DNA of 64,000 bases from Takifugu bimaculatus (lineage: Eukaryota > Chordata > Actinopteri > Tetraodontiformes > Tetraodontidae): the NCBI GenBank assembly GCA_004026145.2, contig CP034992.1:15355205-15419204 (forward strand), read 5' to 3'. The notes under the pieces are model-generated. The model saw only the letters and a program-made list of their open reading frames with translations. It did no database searches and was not told the origin of the DNA. The position numbers and the translations under genes were made by a program. Every line of letters starts with the position of its first letter. Position 1 is the first letter of the stretch. This document shows positions 21,058-32,360 of the stretch, in pieces.

Positions 21058-21611
21058 TGTTAGATCCATTATATTAAAGTTATCTCTTATTTGCTTTTAC
21101 ATTGTTATATTCTTTATTCTTGTTATATTGTTTCTTATTATTTGTTAATGCTTAATGTTCATCATGCTTGATATGTCAACTCAAACTTCTCTGGTCAAGG
21201 GCGACAGAAATGCAGCTGCTGTGGGGAAGTGACATTGACTGGAGATAGAGCTGCAGGGCATGACACAGGAGATGTTCTTTTAATCTGTCTGATATGGAAG
21301 AATGTGCTGTGTGAGAGCTAAGCTAATCAAATCAGTGAAGACCTACGTATAATCTCACCATTATGATTTACAGTCTTTTGCTTTGTTTGGGACCTGCTAT
21401 CTTGTGTTTTCCCCCTCCCTTAGACACATTTGAATTCTGTAACTAGGGACCTCTTAATTTCAATAAAAGAAGGATGGCGGGAAGTGTGCGTCAGAACGTG
21501 TTGGAGATCTGTAACTGAGCACATCTCTCAGTTCTCCTTGCAAGTAAAATTCAAAACTGTTGTCTTTGCCTCATTTGTTTTTCTCATGTTTCAGGTCGTT
21601 TGAACCTAACA
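21058..21611 (+). repeat. 5' LTR of the endogenous retrovirus
   Basis: 554 bp, with the terminal inverted repeat TGTTAG...CTAACA. It contains AATAAAAGAAGG (possible poly(A) signal, 21462) shortly before the inferred R/U5 region. A closely related LTR lies at 54549. Relative to that LTR and to the 3' LTR stub, this one lacks a 17-bp stretch near 21130, between two short GTTTCT repeats. Confidence 0.9.
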
Positions 21612-21614
21612 TTT

Positions 21615-21631
21615 TGGTCCTTCGAGCCGGA
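21615..21631 (+). other. Primer-binding site, complementary to tRNA-Tyr 3' end
   Basis: TGGTCCTTCGAGCCGGA lies 3 nt after the LTR. Its complement ends in CGAAGGACCA and fits the acceptor-stem and CCA end of vertebrate tRNA-Tyr, whose acceptor strand begins CCTTCG. The tRNA assignment is from memory of tRNA-Tyr. Confidence 0.7.
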
Positions 21632-22393
21632 TTCCAACACACCTGAAGGGTCCAGTGGGTGAGGCTGAACCTCAGGAAAGACCGTGGCCACGGCAGGCCG
21701 CCTCAAAGCGACCTAAGATACCCTTTCCGGGACCGGGTTTCAGCTCCCTGCTTGGACCCTGATGGTTGACGGAATTCCAGGAGGAAAGACAACGGTGGTG
21801 AGCATGTCTTGAATTCAAAAGTGTGTGTGTGATGATTGTCGGGGACTTAATGTAAAATTGCGATAAACACTAAGGCAGTGTTTTGGGAGAGAGGAACCCA
21901 AAAATCCTCCGCAATGAGAAACAAACCCTGTGAATACTAGTCAATGGCAGGTAAACAAGAGTACTAAGGGAAGTACTAAGGCTGGGCGAGGAAGTCCTGG
22001 CCACATGTAAAAGAAATTAAGTCACGACCTATCATCCAAAAGAGTGATTGTGAATGTGAAAGGATTGTTAAATACCAAATTCAGTCATACCAAAGCAGTG
22101 AGACAGTAAGTGATAAGGCCCTTGTGGATGCAGAGGCAAGACTCTCCACTCGAAAGAGTTGAAGTGAGAAGTACCACAACGGTTGATTAATTATCACCCC
22201 ACTGAGATCAACATCCCAGTTTTAGGTCACCCTATGTGCAAGACTGGACCAAATTCTTAATAATAATAAAAACAAACAAAAAAAAAGGGTAAATTAGGAT
22301 AAGGTTAACTCGTAAAATAAAAATAATAAAAATAATCATAATAAAAAGCAGATAGAAAAGTAGAGCTAAAGGTTACAACCTAATCCTTCAAAA

Positions 22394-22573
22394 ATGGGGA
22401 CAAGTAACCGCAAACTAAGGCCCAGATGTGAATTGTGGTGTAAGGATTGGAAATTCATCGACGAACAAAATCCAAAGAAACTCACTAATCTAGATAAGTG
22501 GATAACTGATTATAGATTCAAAGGACAGCTAAACTCACAACAAATTGTTGCCTCAGACGTGAGACCTGGTTAA
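22394..22573 (+). pseudogene. Retroviral gag N-terminus (matrix start), truncated
   Basis: An ATG at 22394 starts 59 codons ending at TAA 22571. The protein begins MGTSNRKLR, with glycine at position 2 as expected for a myristoylated matrix protein, and continues with KDWKFIDEQNPKKLT. Its position, about 780 nt behind the primer-binding site, fits gag. The rest of gag is not recognisable; a further charged ORF at 22866-23051 may be another gag remnant. Confidence 0.5.
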
Positions 22574-23189
22574 ACTTAGCCATTAATTAAGTAGGTTACA
22601 ACTTAGCCATAATTAAGTTAAGAAAAGGAAGTTGTGTTTGTGTGTGAATGGAGGACTAAGCCATTGAAAGAGTGAATAGGAGAACTCTGCAAGTCCTGTG
22701 TTTCATTATTTTGCTCATAAGAAAACGAAGTACTGGTGATCAGAGGACAAAGGATGGGTTTCATCCCTTAAAACTAACACCGCTGTGCAGATAGTGCACA
22801 GTAGAAGGCTGTGTTAGTGTCCTCCCTGTGCCAGAGAACTTTTCTGTGAGACCACATAGTACAAAATGCCGCTATTCAAGAAAAAGGATGTCGAACTTGA
22901 GGGGGATGAAAAGTTTGTGGAAGGAGATGCAGAAGGTTCGGGGAAAATAAGTCAGGAAAGGTGGAGAAGAAAGTTGAATTTTTCAGGCAAACTCTGCACT
23001 ACAGATATTCTGGAGTTGCAGACAAACCTGGAAATTGAGAAAGTAAGTTGAGAGGCATATAGATGGAACAAAGTAAGTTGAGAGACATAGCCATAGGAAA
23101 GACATAGGAAAGGCACATAACAGATGACGGAGAACCACATGACTGCCAAGAATTAGCTCAACAAACTGCAAAAAGTAGAAGTGATTTAA

Positions 23190-24330
23190 AAGATCAACCT
23201 TTAAAAACTGGAGCATTTTTGTTTGTAGACGGCTCATCAAAGAAAAATGAGCAACCTTAAAAGAAGAATCTATGTATGACGGGCAGGAAAACCTATCCTA
23301 CCAAAAAATCTGTGTAAATGGGCTGCTATATTGAGCCATGGTGTAACACGTCTCAACGCGAGGGATGGTAGGACAGATACAGCAGCATTATACAACCTAT
23401 GGATTTAATTCCTATTCAAAAAATTTTTGTAGAACATGTCTGACATGTGCAAGACATAATTCACAGGGAAATCTGACACCAAGGAGAGGGAAATTTCCTC
23501 CTCCCCAATATCCATTCCAAACTATACATATGGACTTCATAGATTTAAATAAAATTGAAGAAAAAAATTACTGTCTAGTCATAATAGATGCATTTTCAAA
23601 ATGGATAGAACTATTTCCAACAAAAAACTCAGATGCGCTAACAGTTGCACTCTGCAAAGATATCATACCCAGATATGGTATCCCAGAAAAAAAATACTGT
23701 GATAATGGTACTTATTTTGTAAATCAAGTTGTTAAAAAGATCAGTGTCATGTTTCATTTTGACTTAAAACACCATTGCTCCTATCATCCTCAGAGTGCAG
23801 GCTTAGCTGAAAGAACTAATGGCACTATTAAAAACAGACTGAAGAAATGCATGGAAGAGACGGGGAGACCGTGGACACAATGTGTTGATTTGGCTAAGAT
23901 CTATATAAACATTACAAGCACCGCAGGCCTTACTCCTTATGAGATCTTATTTGGAAGACCGTACAGGCTTCCTCAGTTCACAAACTACTGGGAGACAAAT
24001 GATAAGTCTAATCTAGCTGATTACATGAGAAAAATGTTAGAAAAACAAAAGCAAGGTCGTGAAACTGAGACGCCCTCTGTCTCCCAACAGAAAATCCAAC
24101 CGGTGGAGCCAGGCGATTGGGTCCTAGTAAGAAGTGTAAAAAAGAAACACTGGTATTCACCTAAGTGGGAAGGACCTTACCAAGTTCTTTTGTCTACACC
24201 TACTGCTGCTAAAATAGTTGAAAGATCAACCTGGGTACACCTCACTCATTGCAAGAAGGTCATTTCTGTTGAAAACTCCGACCGGGAAGGTGATGCAAAG
24301 TCTGATAATAGGGTGGACTTAGACGAATAG
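23190..24330 (+). pseudogene. Retroviral RNase H stub and integrase
   Basis: An RNase H start (FLFVDGSSKKNE, near 23215) breaks off at about 23260, and integrase follows. Its zinc-binding domain is split: the first His region (LSHGV, 23332) lies in another frame, while the second His and CxxC (CRTCLTCARH) lie in the 321-codon ORF from 23365. The core has the three acidic positions: HMDFID (23530), YCDNGTYF (23698) and the glutamate in SAGLAERTNG (23810). A C-terminal domain (WVLVRSVKKKHWYSPKWEGP) ends at 24330. Integrase would join viral DNA to the host genome. The core is well preserved, but the reading frame from RT is lost. Confidence 0.85.
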
Positions 24331-24616
24331 AGTCTGGGTAGACCCGAACGTCAGTGAAGTTTTCAGAGCCGCCGACTCACTTAGGGAGGCTACTTCAACA
24401 GGTTATGGTCCATAAATAGTGTACCGATTTCATAAACTTCACAAGGACAGCAGTGGGTAAAATAAACAAAAGATAATAAAAAAAAAAATAAAAAAATACA
24501 GAAGATTGGCTAAAGCTGTAGTATGCTAGCCTCGGTGCTAATTGTAATCATAGTGTTCCTGATAAACATAATAGCTATGCAAAGTCTCCAACTCAGTTGA
24601 AACCAAATAAGTTCAA

Positions 24617-26081
24617 ATGACTCCCAAGTGGCTACAGAGTGCAATTAAATGTTTGGGAGTGTCTATTTTCTTCATATGCATGTTTTTATTTGTATGGTAC
24701 CTCTGGAAACCCCCAGGTCTAAGATTGAACGTTACCAAAATACGTCATGACAAGCGAAGTGTAAATAACGACCTAAAGGACCAATGTGACTGCAGCAGCT
24801 TTCCTTCGATAGCACCACAGGTGTGTCTGCCATCAAATGCAAACACAACCGTGACAATTACTTTCACCAGCCTTAGCAGACCTAGCATCCTGGGTAGAAA
24901 CAACGCTGCAGCATGGAAAGGTTATCCTTGGCCTGTAACTACCAGCAGGTCAGCTCTTATGCTGTATTTGACCTGTAAGCTTTTCATTCACCTGAAGTTC
25001 ACCAGCTCCATTATTTCAGCTTCACTTCTTTAACACCTTTTTAAATTGCTTGTTCATTCTGAAAGTAGTTTTGATACAATTTTCAATGCAAAACGAAAAA
25101 CTGTTCTTACTGGAAAATGATATATATTTTTATTTGTTGGAAAGTTCATTTGTTGCACCCTGCTGCTCATGCATGCATTATAAGGTTCTGAAGTTGTGTC
25201 TCTGTTATTTATTTATTTTATTTCTGGTAGTGGTGTGGGGATGAGAGACTGTTTGATACATTGCCTATGAGAGCTACAGGACTATGTGCTTAGTAACACT
25301 TCTTATGCTAATTTGTTTGTTCCCTACGTCGGCTGATCAATTAGTCACTCACACGCATAGATTTATGCCTGAACAGTGACGTCGTAATAAAAGATCTGCA
25401 TGGCAATCTGAAAATGTTCCTGCGTATATTGACGCCATCGGTGTGCCAAGCAGTGTTCCAGATGAGTATAAATTAGTGGATCAAGCAGCTGCTGGTTTTG
25501 AATCTTCTATTTGTTGGTGGTGTACAATAAATAAGAACGTAGACAGAATCAGCTACATCCATTACAATGTTCAACGTTTAGGAAATTGGACTCAGAGCGG
25601 TTTTGAGGCTGTTCATAGCCAACTGTCGGCTACTTCCCTTATGGCATTCCAGAACAGGATCGCAGTGGATATGTTGTTAGCTGAGAAAGGTGGTGTGTGC
25701 ACTGTGTTCGGAGATCAATGTTGCACCTTCATTCCTAACAACACTGCGTTGGATGGTAGTCTCACACTGGCCATAGAAGGCCTTCGCACCCTGAACAGCA
25801 AAATGAAAGAGCACTCAGGAGCAAAGACCGCGATGTGGGACGAATGGATAAATGTGTTTGGGAAGTATAAGATACTGGTTACATCTATCCTGATTTCTGT
25901 AGCTGTTTTTGCTGCAATCCATACCTTGTGTGGATGTTGTTGTATTCCCTGCCTGCGTTCTCTTATTAACCGCCTTATCACCACAGCTATCACTCCCATG
26001 GAAAACCGTATGGCCGAGTTGTATCCCTTAATCAGCAGACAAGAACTGGATTTGACTATAGACTCTGAAGAATATGAGTGA
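24617..26081 (+). pseudogene. Retroviral envelope, broken: leader and transmembrane subunit
   Basis: A 138-codon ORF at 24617 has a hydrophobic leader segment and an RHDKRS-type basic site, then runs out. Most of the surface subunit is missing or replaced by unrelated AT-rich sequence (about 24950-25250). At about 25375 a stop codon sits just before a basic cleavage-type site. The 212-codon ORF 25443-26081 holds the transmembrane subunit: a QNRIAVDMLLAEKGGVC region, the CX6CC motif (CTVFGDQCC, about 25700), a membrane helix (ILVTSILISVAVFAA), a cysteine-rich inner border and a cytoplasmic tail. The transmembrane part is open and well preserved; the gene as a whole cannot make a full envelope. 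Confidence 0.85.
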
Positions 26082-26220
26082 ATTGAACTAACTTTCTTCT
26101 GAGTGTAAATGTATTTGTGTTCATAAACATGACTTTGAAAATCTACTGGTAGAAATTGTTAAATGACTATGAGAATTTGAATAAAGTACATCTTGAATCT
26201 TGAAGCAAATAGGTGATAAA

Positions 26221-26338
26221 CAGGAGGGAAATGTTAGATCCATTATATTAAAGTTATCTCTTATTTGCTTTTACCTTGTTATATTCTTGATTCTTGTTAT
26301 ATTGTTTCTCATTACTTAATGTTTCTTATTATTTGTTA
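26221..26338 (+). repeat. Polypurine tract and truncated 3' LTR
   Basis: CAGGAGGGAAA (26221-26231) directly precedes TGTTAGATCC, the LTR start. Only 107 bp of LTR remain; the rest is cut off by an inverted L2-A 3' UTR beginning at 26339. Confidence 0.85.
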
Positions 26339-26740
26339 CTCCCCTTTAACAGGAAGAAAGCTTGAGCAGGACCAGGCTCGTGTAGGGGGACCCTCCTGCT
26401 GATGGCCGGCTGGGTAAAGAGAGAGGAGAAGGGGGAGGACAGGTAGAGGATAGGATAGGTAGGAGAGGAGAGGAGAGGAGAGGGGTAGAGGAGAGGAGAA
26501 GTAGAGTGAAGGGGAGGTAGAGGAGGCACAGAGCACAGAAACACACACACAAAATATGATGTACAATCACTTCAGCGGGGCCGGAGGTCATTATGCAGCT
26601 CCGAGGGCGGCAATACCTGTAAATAAATAGAGGGGGGGTGGGGAGAAGCAGAAAAACTACACAAGAATCAGCATAACTAGTCTGCTTGATGAGGAGAGGA
26701 AAGGAGAGGAGAGGAGAGGAAACCATGACCCAGTGGGCAT
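26339..26740 (-). mobile_element. L2-A 3' UTR copy, inverted
   Basis: On the minus strand it runs from GACCCAGTGGGTCATGG-type sequence through the CTCTC arrays to CTGTTAAAGGGGAG. It has replaced the end of the retroviral 3' LTR on one side and the RNase H part of the Gypsy pol on the other, so a rearrangement or deletion came with it. Confidence 0.75.
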
Positions 26741-28600
26741 GTTGGTCTGGGCATGTTGGTGATGGCTTTAATCTTGCTTGGGTCTGGTTCCAGGCCCTGA
26801 GCACTGACAATGTGGCCTAAGAACTTGACACGGTCCACAGCAAATTCGCACTTGTCCTCATTGAGTGTCAGTCCTTCTTGTTGAAATCTCTCCAACACTT
26901 TGCTCAGCCTGTGGTCATTTTGCTCACGCGATGTCCCAAAAACAAGGAGGTCATCTGCATGACACACAGTACCCTCCAGTCCTGTCAGCATTTGTGATAG
27001 CCTCTTCTGAAAGTGTTCGGGTGCTGACGAAATCCCGAAAGGTTGTGAAAACAGTACATCCCGAACGGTGTGATAAACGTTGTCAGGGGGACTGATTCTG
27101 GGTGCAGTGGCACCTGCCAGAAGCCAGCTGTGACGTCGAGTTTTGAAAACAGAGTCGCTCCTGACAGCTTGGCGAGGGTTTCGTCGACTGCAAGCAGGAT
27201 GAGTCTTTTACGACGGACATAGTCATTCAGATGGTTCAGATCCACACAGATTCTGATTGTTCCATTGGGCTTTAGTACCACAGCAATCCCTGCGCACCAC
27301 TCTGTCGGCTCATCGATGGGCGCTATCACTCCCAGGGTCACCATTCTCTGGAGCTCCTATTTGACCTTGCCTAATAAGGGAATGGGTACACGCCGCGGCA
27401 GCGACAATGCATAGGGCTTGGCATCCTTTGACAATTTAATTTTGTACATGCCCCGCAGGCATCCTAGGCCTGTGAAAACTTTGGGGTACAGCCTTTTAAT
27501 GTCAATCCGTTCCTCAATGCTGTCAACGCTGTAGGCCAGCTGCCGTGCTTCTATTGCTGGCAGACCAAGTAGCGGGGTGGCTAACTTTTGGATAACAAAC
27601 ACTGGCTGTTCAGTTGTCTGCTGTTTGTATTTTATAGTGCCATTGAACTAACCTTTCACTTGTAGAGCGTTGTCGCCTGGTCCCAGCAGTCTTTTTGTTG
27701 CAGTGGTGAGTGGCCCATGCTGCTTCTTCGAGTAGACTTTAGCTGGAATGGCTGTCACATCTGCTCCTGTGTCCAGCTTAAAGGTGTTTTGTTGGCCATT
27801 CAATATCAACGTCTTCTGCCATGTCTTTGACTGACCACCTGCCGACACACTTCCCAAGAAAACAGTCTCTACCTAATCTTCCTGGATTTCATGCACACTG
27901 CTTGGCTTTGTTTTGCAGAGGGCTGCATAGTGGCCTTTCTTGTGGCATTTACGGCATTCTGCATCCCTTGCAGCACAATTGGTCAGGGAATGTGTCGGTG
28001 TTTTGCCACAACGTCCACAGCCTCTTTGCTCTTTTTCATGGTCCCTTGAACCCATGCCTTGGGCACCTTTTGTGTGCTTTTAAAACTTTTTCTTGTATTT
28101 CATCATGTCAACATTAGCTTCTTTGTGGTCTGGACCACCTGTGCCACGCACAATGGGCTGTTGTTTCTTTATCTCCTCATGCTGTCTTATTTTCAGGACA
28201 GCTTTGGCCAGTGTTAATTCACTGTCCATCTGCAGGCTCTCTGACAGGCTCTGGTGTCTTATGTCTACCACCAACCTGTCTCTGATCATTTCTTCCTGCA
28301 TTGCACCATAATTGCAGTGTTTGTTTCTGCAGAAATGAACAATTCGGCCGCTTCACCTGGTTCTTGGCTCCTTTTGTTAAATCTGCACCAGTTCATAAAT
28401 CACATTGTGCTTGCAAATGAAGTATTTATCAAAAGCCTCTTTTACTGGCTTTTATTTCTTTTTATCTTCATCACTTAAGCCCAGTGTGCGCAGACAATCA
28501 TCAGCTTTATCACCCATGGTATAAACTAATGAATTGACTTGATAGGCTTCACCTTTTTGATCCAGTCCAGCAGCAGGAGTCAGGTCCTGCGTGTTCTCTA
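26741..28600 (-). pseudogene. Gypsy element gag-protease-RT block
   Basis: Minus-strand order: a gag tail (LGLSDEDKKK, 28480; EEMIRDRLVVDIRHQSLSES, 28290), a gag zinc-knuckle region (CRKCHKKGHYAALC, a complete CX2CX4HX4C, near 27920), protease (FKLDTGADVTAIP, 27780) and RT (KPNGTIRICVDLNHLNDY, FSKLDVTAGFWQVPL, ITPFGMYCFHNL, CHADDLLVFG, VKFLGHIVSAQGL). The catalytic YADD box reads HADD, and stops and frameshifts occur at about 28060, 27640 and 27350. RNase H is missing; integrase lies at 20243-21057. A retrovirus-like capsid, protease and polymerase for copying its own RNA are implied, now dead. Confidence 0.85.
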
Positions 28601-28929
28601 GACCAGCAGGGTGGCCTGGAGACCTTGAATGAGCAGGGAGAAGCATATCAATGAGTTGTGAACAATGAATGATGAGGAAACAAGAGTCAGCTCTACCATG
28701 GGGAAACACCAAAACTCTCCAACATTGGTAGATAGGCACTCTGTCCATAAATAGGTGGCCTGATGAAGCTTGCAAACAGGTGCGCCTGCCTGCAGTGCCA
28801 GCTGTTGCCAATATCGGCTCCTCCATGCCCCCTGCAGGAAGAAACACATAGATCCACACAAACACACGACCCAGAACCCTGGACATCCAACAGCTGCTCT
28901 CCGTTCAATAACTGTTTAATTTTGCCTTA
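28601..28929. other. Unassigned sequence between Gypsy gag and pogo fragment
   Basis: Contains ORFs on both strands without a recognisable domain. It should hold the 5' part of Gypsy gag and its 5' LTR, but neither is recognisable. Confidence 0.3.
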
Positions 28930-29062
28930 TACCTGTGGCCATCTCGGGATGTTCCTTCGGAAACGCTGGGTGGTCTTCTTTACTTGGAGCAGATCATTGT
29001 CTTGCTTCCTCCAATTCTGTACCTTTTGATTAATGTTGAATTCCCTTGCAGCTGCTCTATTC
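28930..29062 (-). pseudogene. pogo/Tigger-like transposase N-terminal fragment
   Basis: The minus strand encodes AAAREFNINQKVQNWRKQDN and QVKKTTQRFRRNIPRWPQ, the helix-turn-helix DNA-binding pattern of fish pogo/Tigger-type transposases. The catalytic domain is absent. It is in frame with the preceding L2-A C-terminal sequence. Confidence 0.6.
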
Positions 29063-29500
29063 CCATGTTCTACCACGTGACTGATAGGCTTGAGTTTGAA
29101 GCAATAAGCTTTTTCAAAGAGGTAGGTTTTAAGTCTGATCTTAAAAGTGGCGATGGAGTCAGCCTCCCGTACCTGGACAGGGAGCTGGTTCCATAGCAGG
29201 GGGGCCTGGTAGCTAAATGCTCGGCCCCCCATTCTACTCCTAGAAACTCTGGGAACCACAAGTAGACAAGCATTCTGAGAGCGGAGCGGTCTATTGGGCT
29301 GATAAGGTATCACTAGCTCCTCCAGGTAGGATGGAGCTAGGCCTCTGAGGACCTTGTAGGTCAAAAGAAGGGTTTTAAAAATTATTCTAAATTTAACGGG
29401 CAGCCAATGAAGCGACGCCATTACAGGAGTTATGTGATCTCTTTTGTCAATACCTGTCAGAACTCTGGCAGCAGCATTTTGGATCAAGTCACAGTCATGA
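29063..29500 (-). pseudogene. L2-A ORF2 C-terminal domain
   Basis: The minus strand has LIQNAAARVLTGIDKRDHIT, SLHWLPVKFRIIFKTLLLTY, the AFSYQAPLLWNQLP motif and KTYLFEKAYC, the post-RT C-terminal domain of L2-type LINEs. This is the best preserved copy of this domain for L2-A in the window. The RT core upstream is missing. Confidence 0.8.
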
Positions 29501-29589
29501 CTGTCGTCCATTTCAGGAATAGAGAGCAAGGTGGCTGGATTCAAATGTTTCAAATGCTTCATATTCTGACCTACGAGCAGCCGGCATGT

Positions 29590-30520
29590 GTTGTGTAGGA
29601 GCAACATTTAAAATGAGAGCTTTGATGAACAATAATGGACGATACTGTGACCCATGTTTCTATGCCAACAGGGCCAGAAGCAAAACCTTCTTTCTTAGTC
29701 CTATAAAGATGGAAGAGCAATTTGGAGTCCAGCAGGCCTAAAGCTGGTGCTGAGTTTAAAGTGCTCTTTAAATACACAAAGGCCTTCTGCATTTCATCTG
29801 TCCATTGCATTGTGGGAGAACCATCCTGCAGCATATCTACTCTCAAAACACAGTCCATAGCAGCATAGTCACAGATCTATTGATGACAATAATTAGTCAT
29901 GCCTAAGAAAGTCATGCCTAATTTCAGTTAAATTGGCAAAACACACCCGTCGGGACCAACAACCAAATAATTTTCACAGGCCAAACTGATTTGTCTTTAC
30001 CAGGACAAAGACTTCAAATAATTGTACTCAGCAGAGGAGTCCATGGCAGCAAGATAATAGCACTCCAGTAGAGATCTCAGGGCAGACATCAAGGATGCAC
30101 AAGGAGGTGATATCGTAGCAATATTTTGAAAATTTACCATGGCAAAGATTTCAGCTAGATTAAAACCTGAAAATGTCCAGCAAAACCACAAATCACAGCT
30201 TCTTGTAAATATTGGACAGCCTGCAATGCTTTATTATTCGGGACTGTGAGAAACACCCCATCAGGAGTACAATGACAGCTAGCATGCAGCTTATGCAACA
30301 AATCTCTCCCTAACAAACTCGCAGGAGTCCTTTCAGAAATGAGGAATGCATGTTGAACATCTGACCCTGCACCTGAAACAAAACTTTGCTGTGATAATGG
30401 CTCCACTACGGGGACACCCACAGTACCGGTAGTAAGTGCGTGAGGTGTGTGTTTCACACTTTCAGTAGAGTGAAGGGCCAATTGTGTGTCTAGGCACACA
30501 CACACAATGGTTTTGCCATA
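29590..30520 (-). pseudogene. Second retroviral pol fragment (protease and RT/RNase H junction)
   Basis: Minus strand 30505-30155 has FLISERTPASLLGRDLLHKL, the end of a retroviral protease, with its start missing. Minus strand 29858-29590 has MQWTDEMQKAFVYLKSTLNS and PALGLLDSKL, the RT connection region before RNase H. The RT core between them is lost or scrambled. It belongs to an exogenous-type retrovirus pol, not Gypsy. It could come from the same family as the provirus at 21-26 kb, which lacks exactly this region, but no overlap exists to test that. Confidence 0.7.
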
Positions 30521-31867
30521 CAGCTGTTTCGATTACATTATCATTATCAAAACATTCAGCTGAAAACATGAGAAATAGAAATTTTAGTTTAAATGAGAAA
30601 TGAATTATCTCACATCTCATTTATTCTACCCTGTTTGTAATTTAAATGTGCAAATGTGATACAGTTAGATGGCTGTTGAATAATGTACCAGCAGCATGCT
30701 TACAGCATCAATTTTATCATGGAAAAAAAAATGTCAGTTCAATCATTTACCCACTTTACTTTAAATGCAAACCCCGAAATATGATGTATAATTTAAGCTC
30801 TATTACCAGAAACCTCTCTCACTAATGAACTTCTATCGATATTCCTTTCATCAATCCCTTTAATTTATTCCTTGCTCTCTGATGTTTTGCTGTGTCTTAT
30901 CCCCTCATAACTTTCCACAAATCCCTCCAGAGAGCCACTTTATTCTCTTGCTTTCCAATACTTAGTCCCTTAGCTCCCTTAGTCCACTTCTAAACAAATT
31001 CTTCTAAACTTTATATATTGACCTAACTTTGCCCATTATACCATTGCTTCATATATTTATTTCTATGGAGACTAGCAAAAGTTGCTGCGTCTGTTCCAGA
31101 CTATCAGTCCCATGGATATTATCATTTGAATAAGAGGCTACCTTTCTAATAGCATGCTTTGAACAATGTTGCAATGTGGCTGATCTCCTTCTTTGATTTG
31201 AAGCAGGTTGTTTAAAAGCCCTGCCTGGATTGTTGTCCCTTGTTTGTCTCTGTTTTGTCTTGTCCCCTCACTCACTGTCTTTTCCCACAGGAGGACGTTG
31301 ACGATTACTGCACCTGCAGCTTGTTTTATATCAGCTTGTGCTTGTGTGCTCAGACCTACCTGTGTGATGCTTCCACTGCCAGATGGTTGCATCTGCTGAT
31401 CAGTGGATCCTGAGAGCTGGCTTTGTGTTTTCTGTGCTGTTTTGCTTTTGTTTCTTTGTAAGAGCACAATTCTTGTTTATTAAACCTCCTGAATCACCTT
31501 TAACTGAGGTTTCTGTGATCTGCTAGTGTTCTGAATCTGCCACCTGGACATTTTAAAAGCTAAAAATATTCTTCCATTTAATTCTTGCAATATTTCTTTT
31601 TGTCATAATCGCAGTACTGCAAAGTATAAACATAAAACATTATTACTCTCATTACTGCCCAGCCAGGCTGATGAATTACAAGCCTGGTTTGTTCTGGTAT
31701 GCCAACATTAATAATATAACAGAGCAGATGGAGTGATTGACAGACATTACACTGGGGCATGGACTTTAGGTATCACCCTGGTGGGCTGTGGTGGTACTGC
31801 AGGTGGGCAGGGAGAGGTCATTTAAAATTAAAATAAACAAAAAACGTCAAATTTCAAGTGAACCTTG
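30521..31867. other. No recognised gene; low-value ORFs
   Basis: Contains an ORF of 109 codons (31467-31138, minus; Gln/Ser-rich start) and one of 60 codons (31760-31578, minus) with no recognisable motif. They could be gag remnants of the retroviral fragment at 29.6-30.5 kb, but nothing seen proves it. Confidence 0.3.
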
Positions 31868-32360
31868 CTGTAGTTGCAGTTACTATCCTAGACAGGCAAA
31901 TTATTATACTTAGGGGGTCGTCTAATAATTAGGTTAACATCTTAGGCTGCCTTGGTCCAGAAACATGATCACCTGACAGGCCTCTGTCACCCCACTGGGT
32001 CATGGCTTCCTCTCCTCTCCTCTCCTCTCCTCTCCTCTCCTCTCCTCTCCTCTCCTCTCCTCTCCTCTCCTCTCCTCTCCTAGTAAATCATTGATGATGT
32101 TGTTTCTTGTATAGTTTTTCTGCCCCCCTCGTATCCATCAACAGGTCGAGCCGTCTTTATAGCTGTAGGCTGGCCTGCTGACCTCCGACCCTGCTGACCC
32201 ACTCTACTTTTATACCAGCAGCTTGTACTATTAATGTATCTCTATAATCTCTGCCTATTCTCTCCTCTACCTGTCCTCCCCCTTCTCCTCTCTCTCTACC
32301 CAGACAAAGCAGGAGGGTCCCCCTACATGAGCCTGGTCCTGCTCAAGGTTTCTTGAAGCT
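31868..32360 (+). mobile_element. L2-A 3' UTR copy
   Basis: Carries TTAGGGGGTCGTCTAAT, GATCACCTGACAGGCCTC, a long (TCTCC)n array at 32008-32080, then the GTCCCCCTACATGAGCCTGG block, and stops before the usual tail. Both ends are truncated. Confidence 0.8.

Larger units (their letters stand above)
21058..26338 (+). mobile_element. Endogenous retrovirus, internally deleted provirus
   Basis: A 5.3-kb provirus: 5' LTR 21058-21611, primer-binding site 21615, gag start 22394, part of RNase H and integrase 23190-24330, env remnants 24617-26081, polypurine tract 26221-26231 and a truncated 3' LTR 26232-26338. Most of gag, all of protease and all of RT are absent, so it is defective. The envelope transmembrane unit has the CX6CC pattern of gamma-type retroviruses. 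The 5' LTR abuts the Gypsy pol sequence ending at 21057, so it inserted into that element. Confidence 0.85.

Noticed and set aside
24617..26081. Envelope as a domesticated single-copy host gene
   Set aside because: It sits between LTRs of a provirus, the surface subunit is largely missing and a stop codon lies before the transmembrane part, so ordinary proviral decay is more likely. The open transmembrane part is still listed as a finding.
31138..31760. Minus-strand ORFs as retroviral gag
   Set aside because: Position would suit gag upstream of the protease remnant at 30.5 kb, but no capsid or zinc-knuckle motif is visible.
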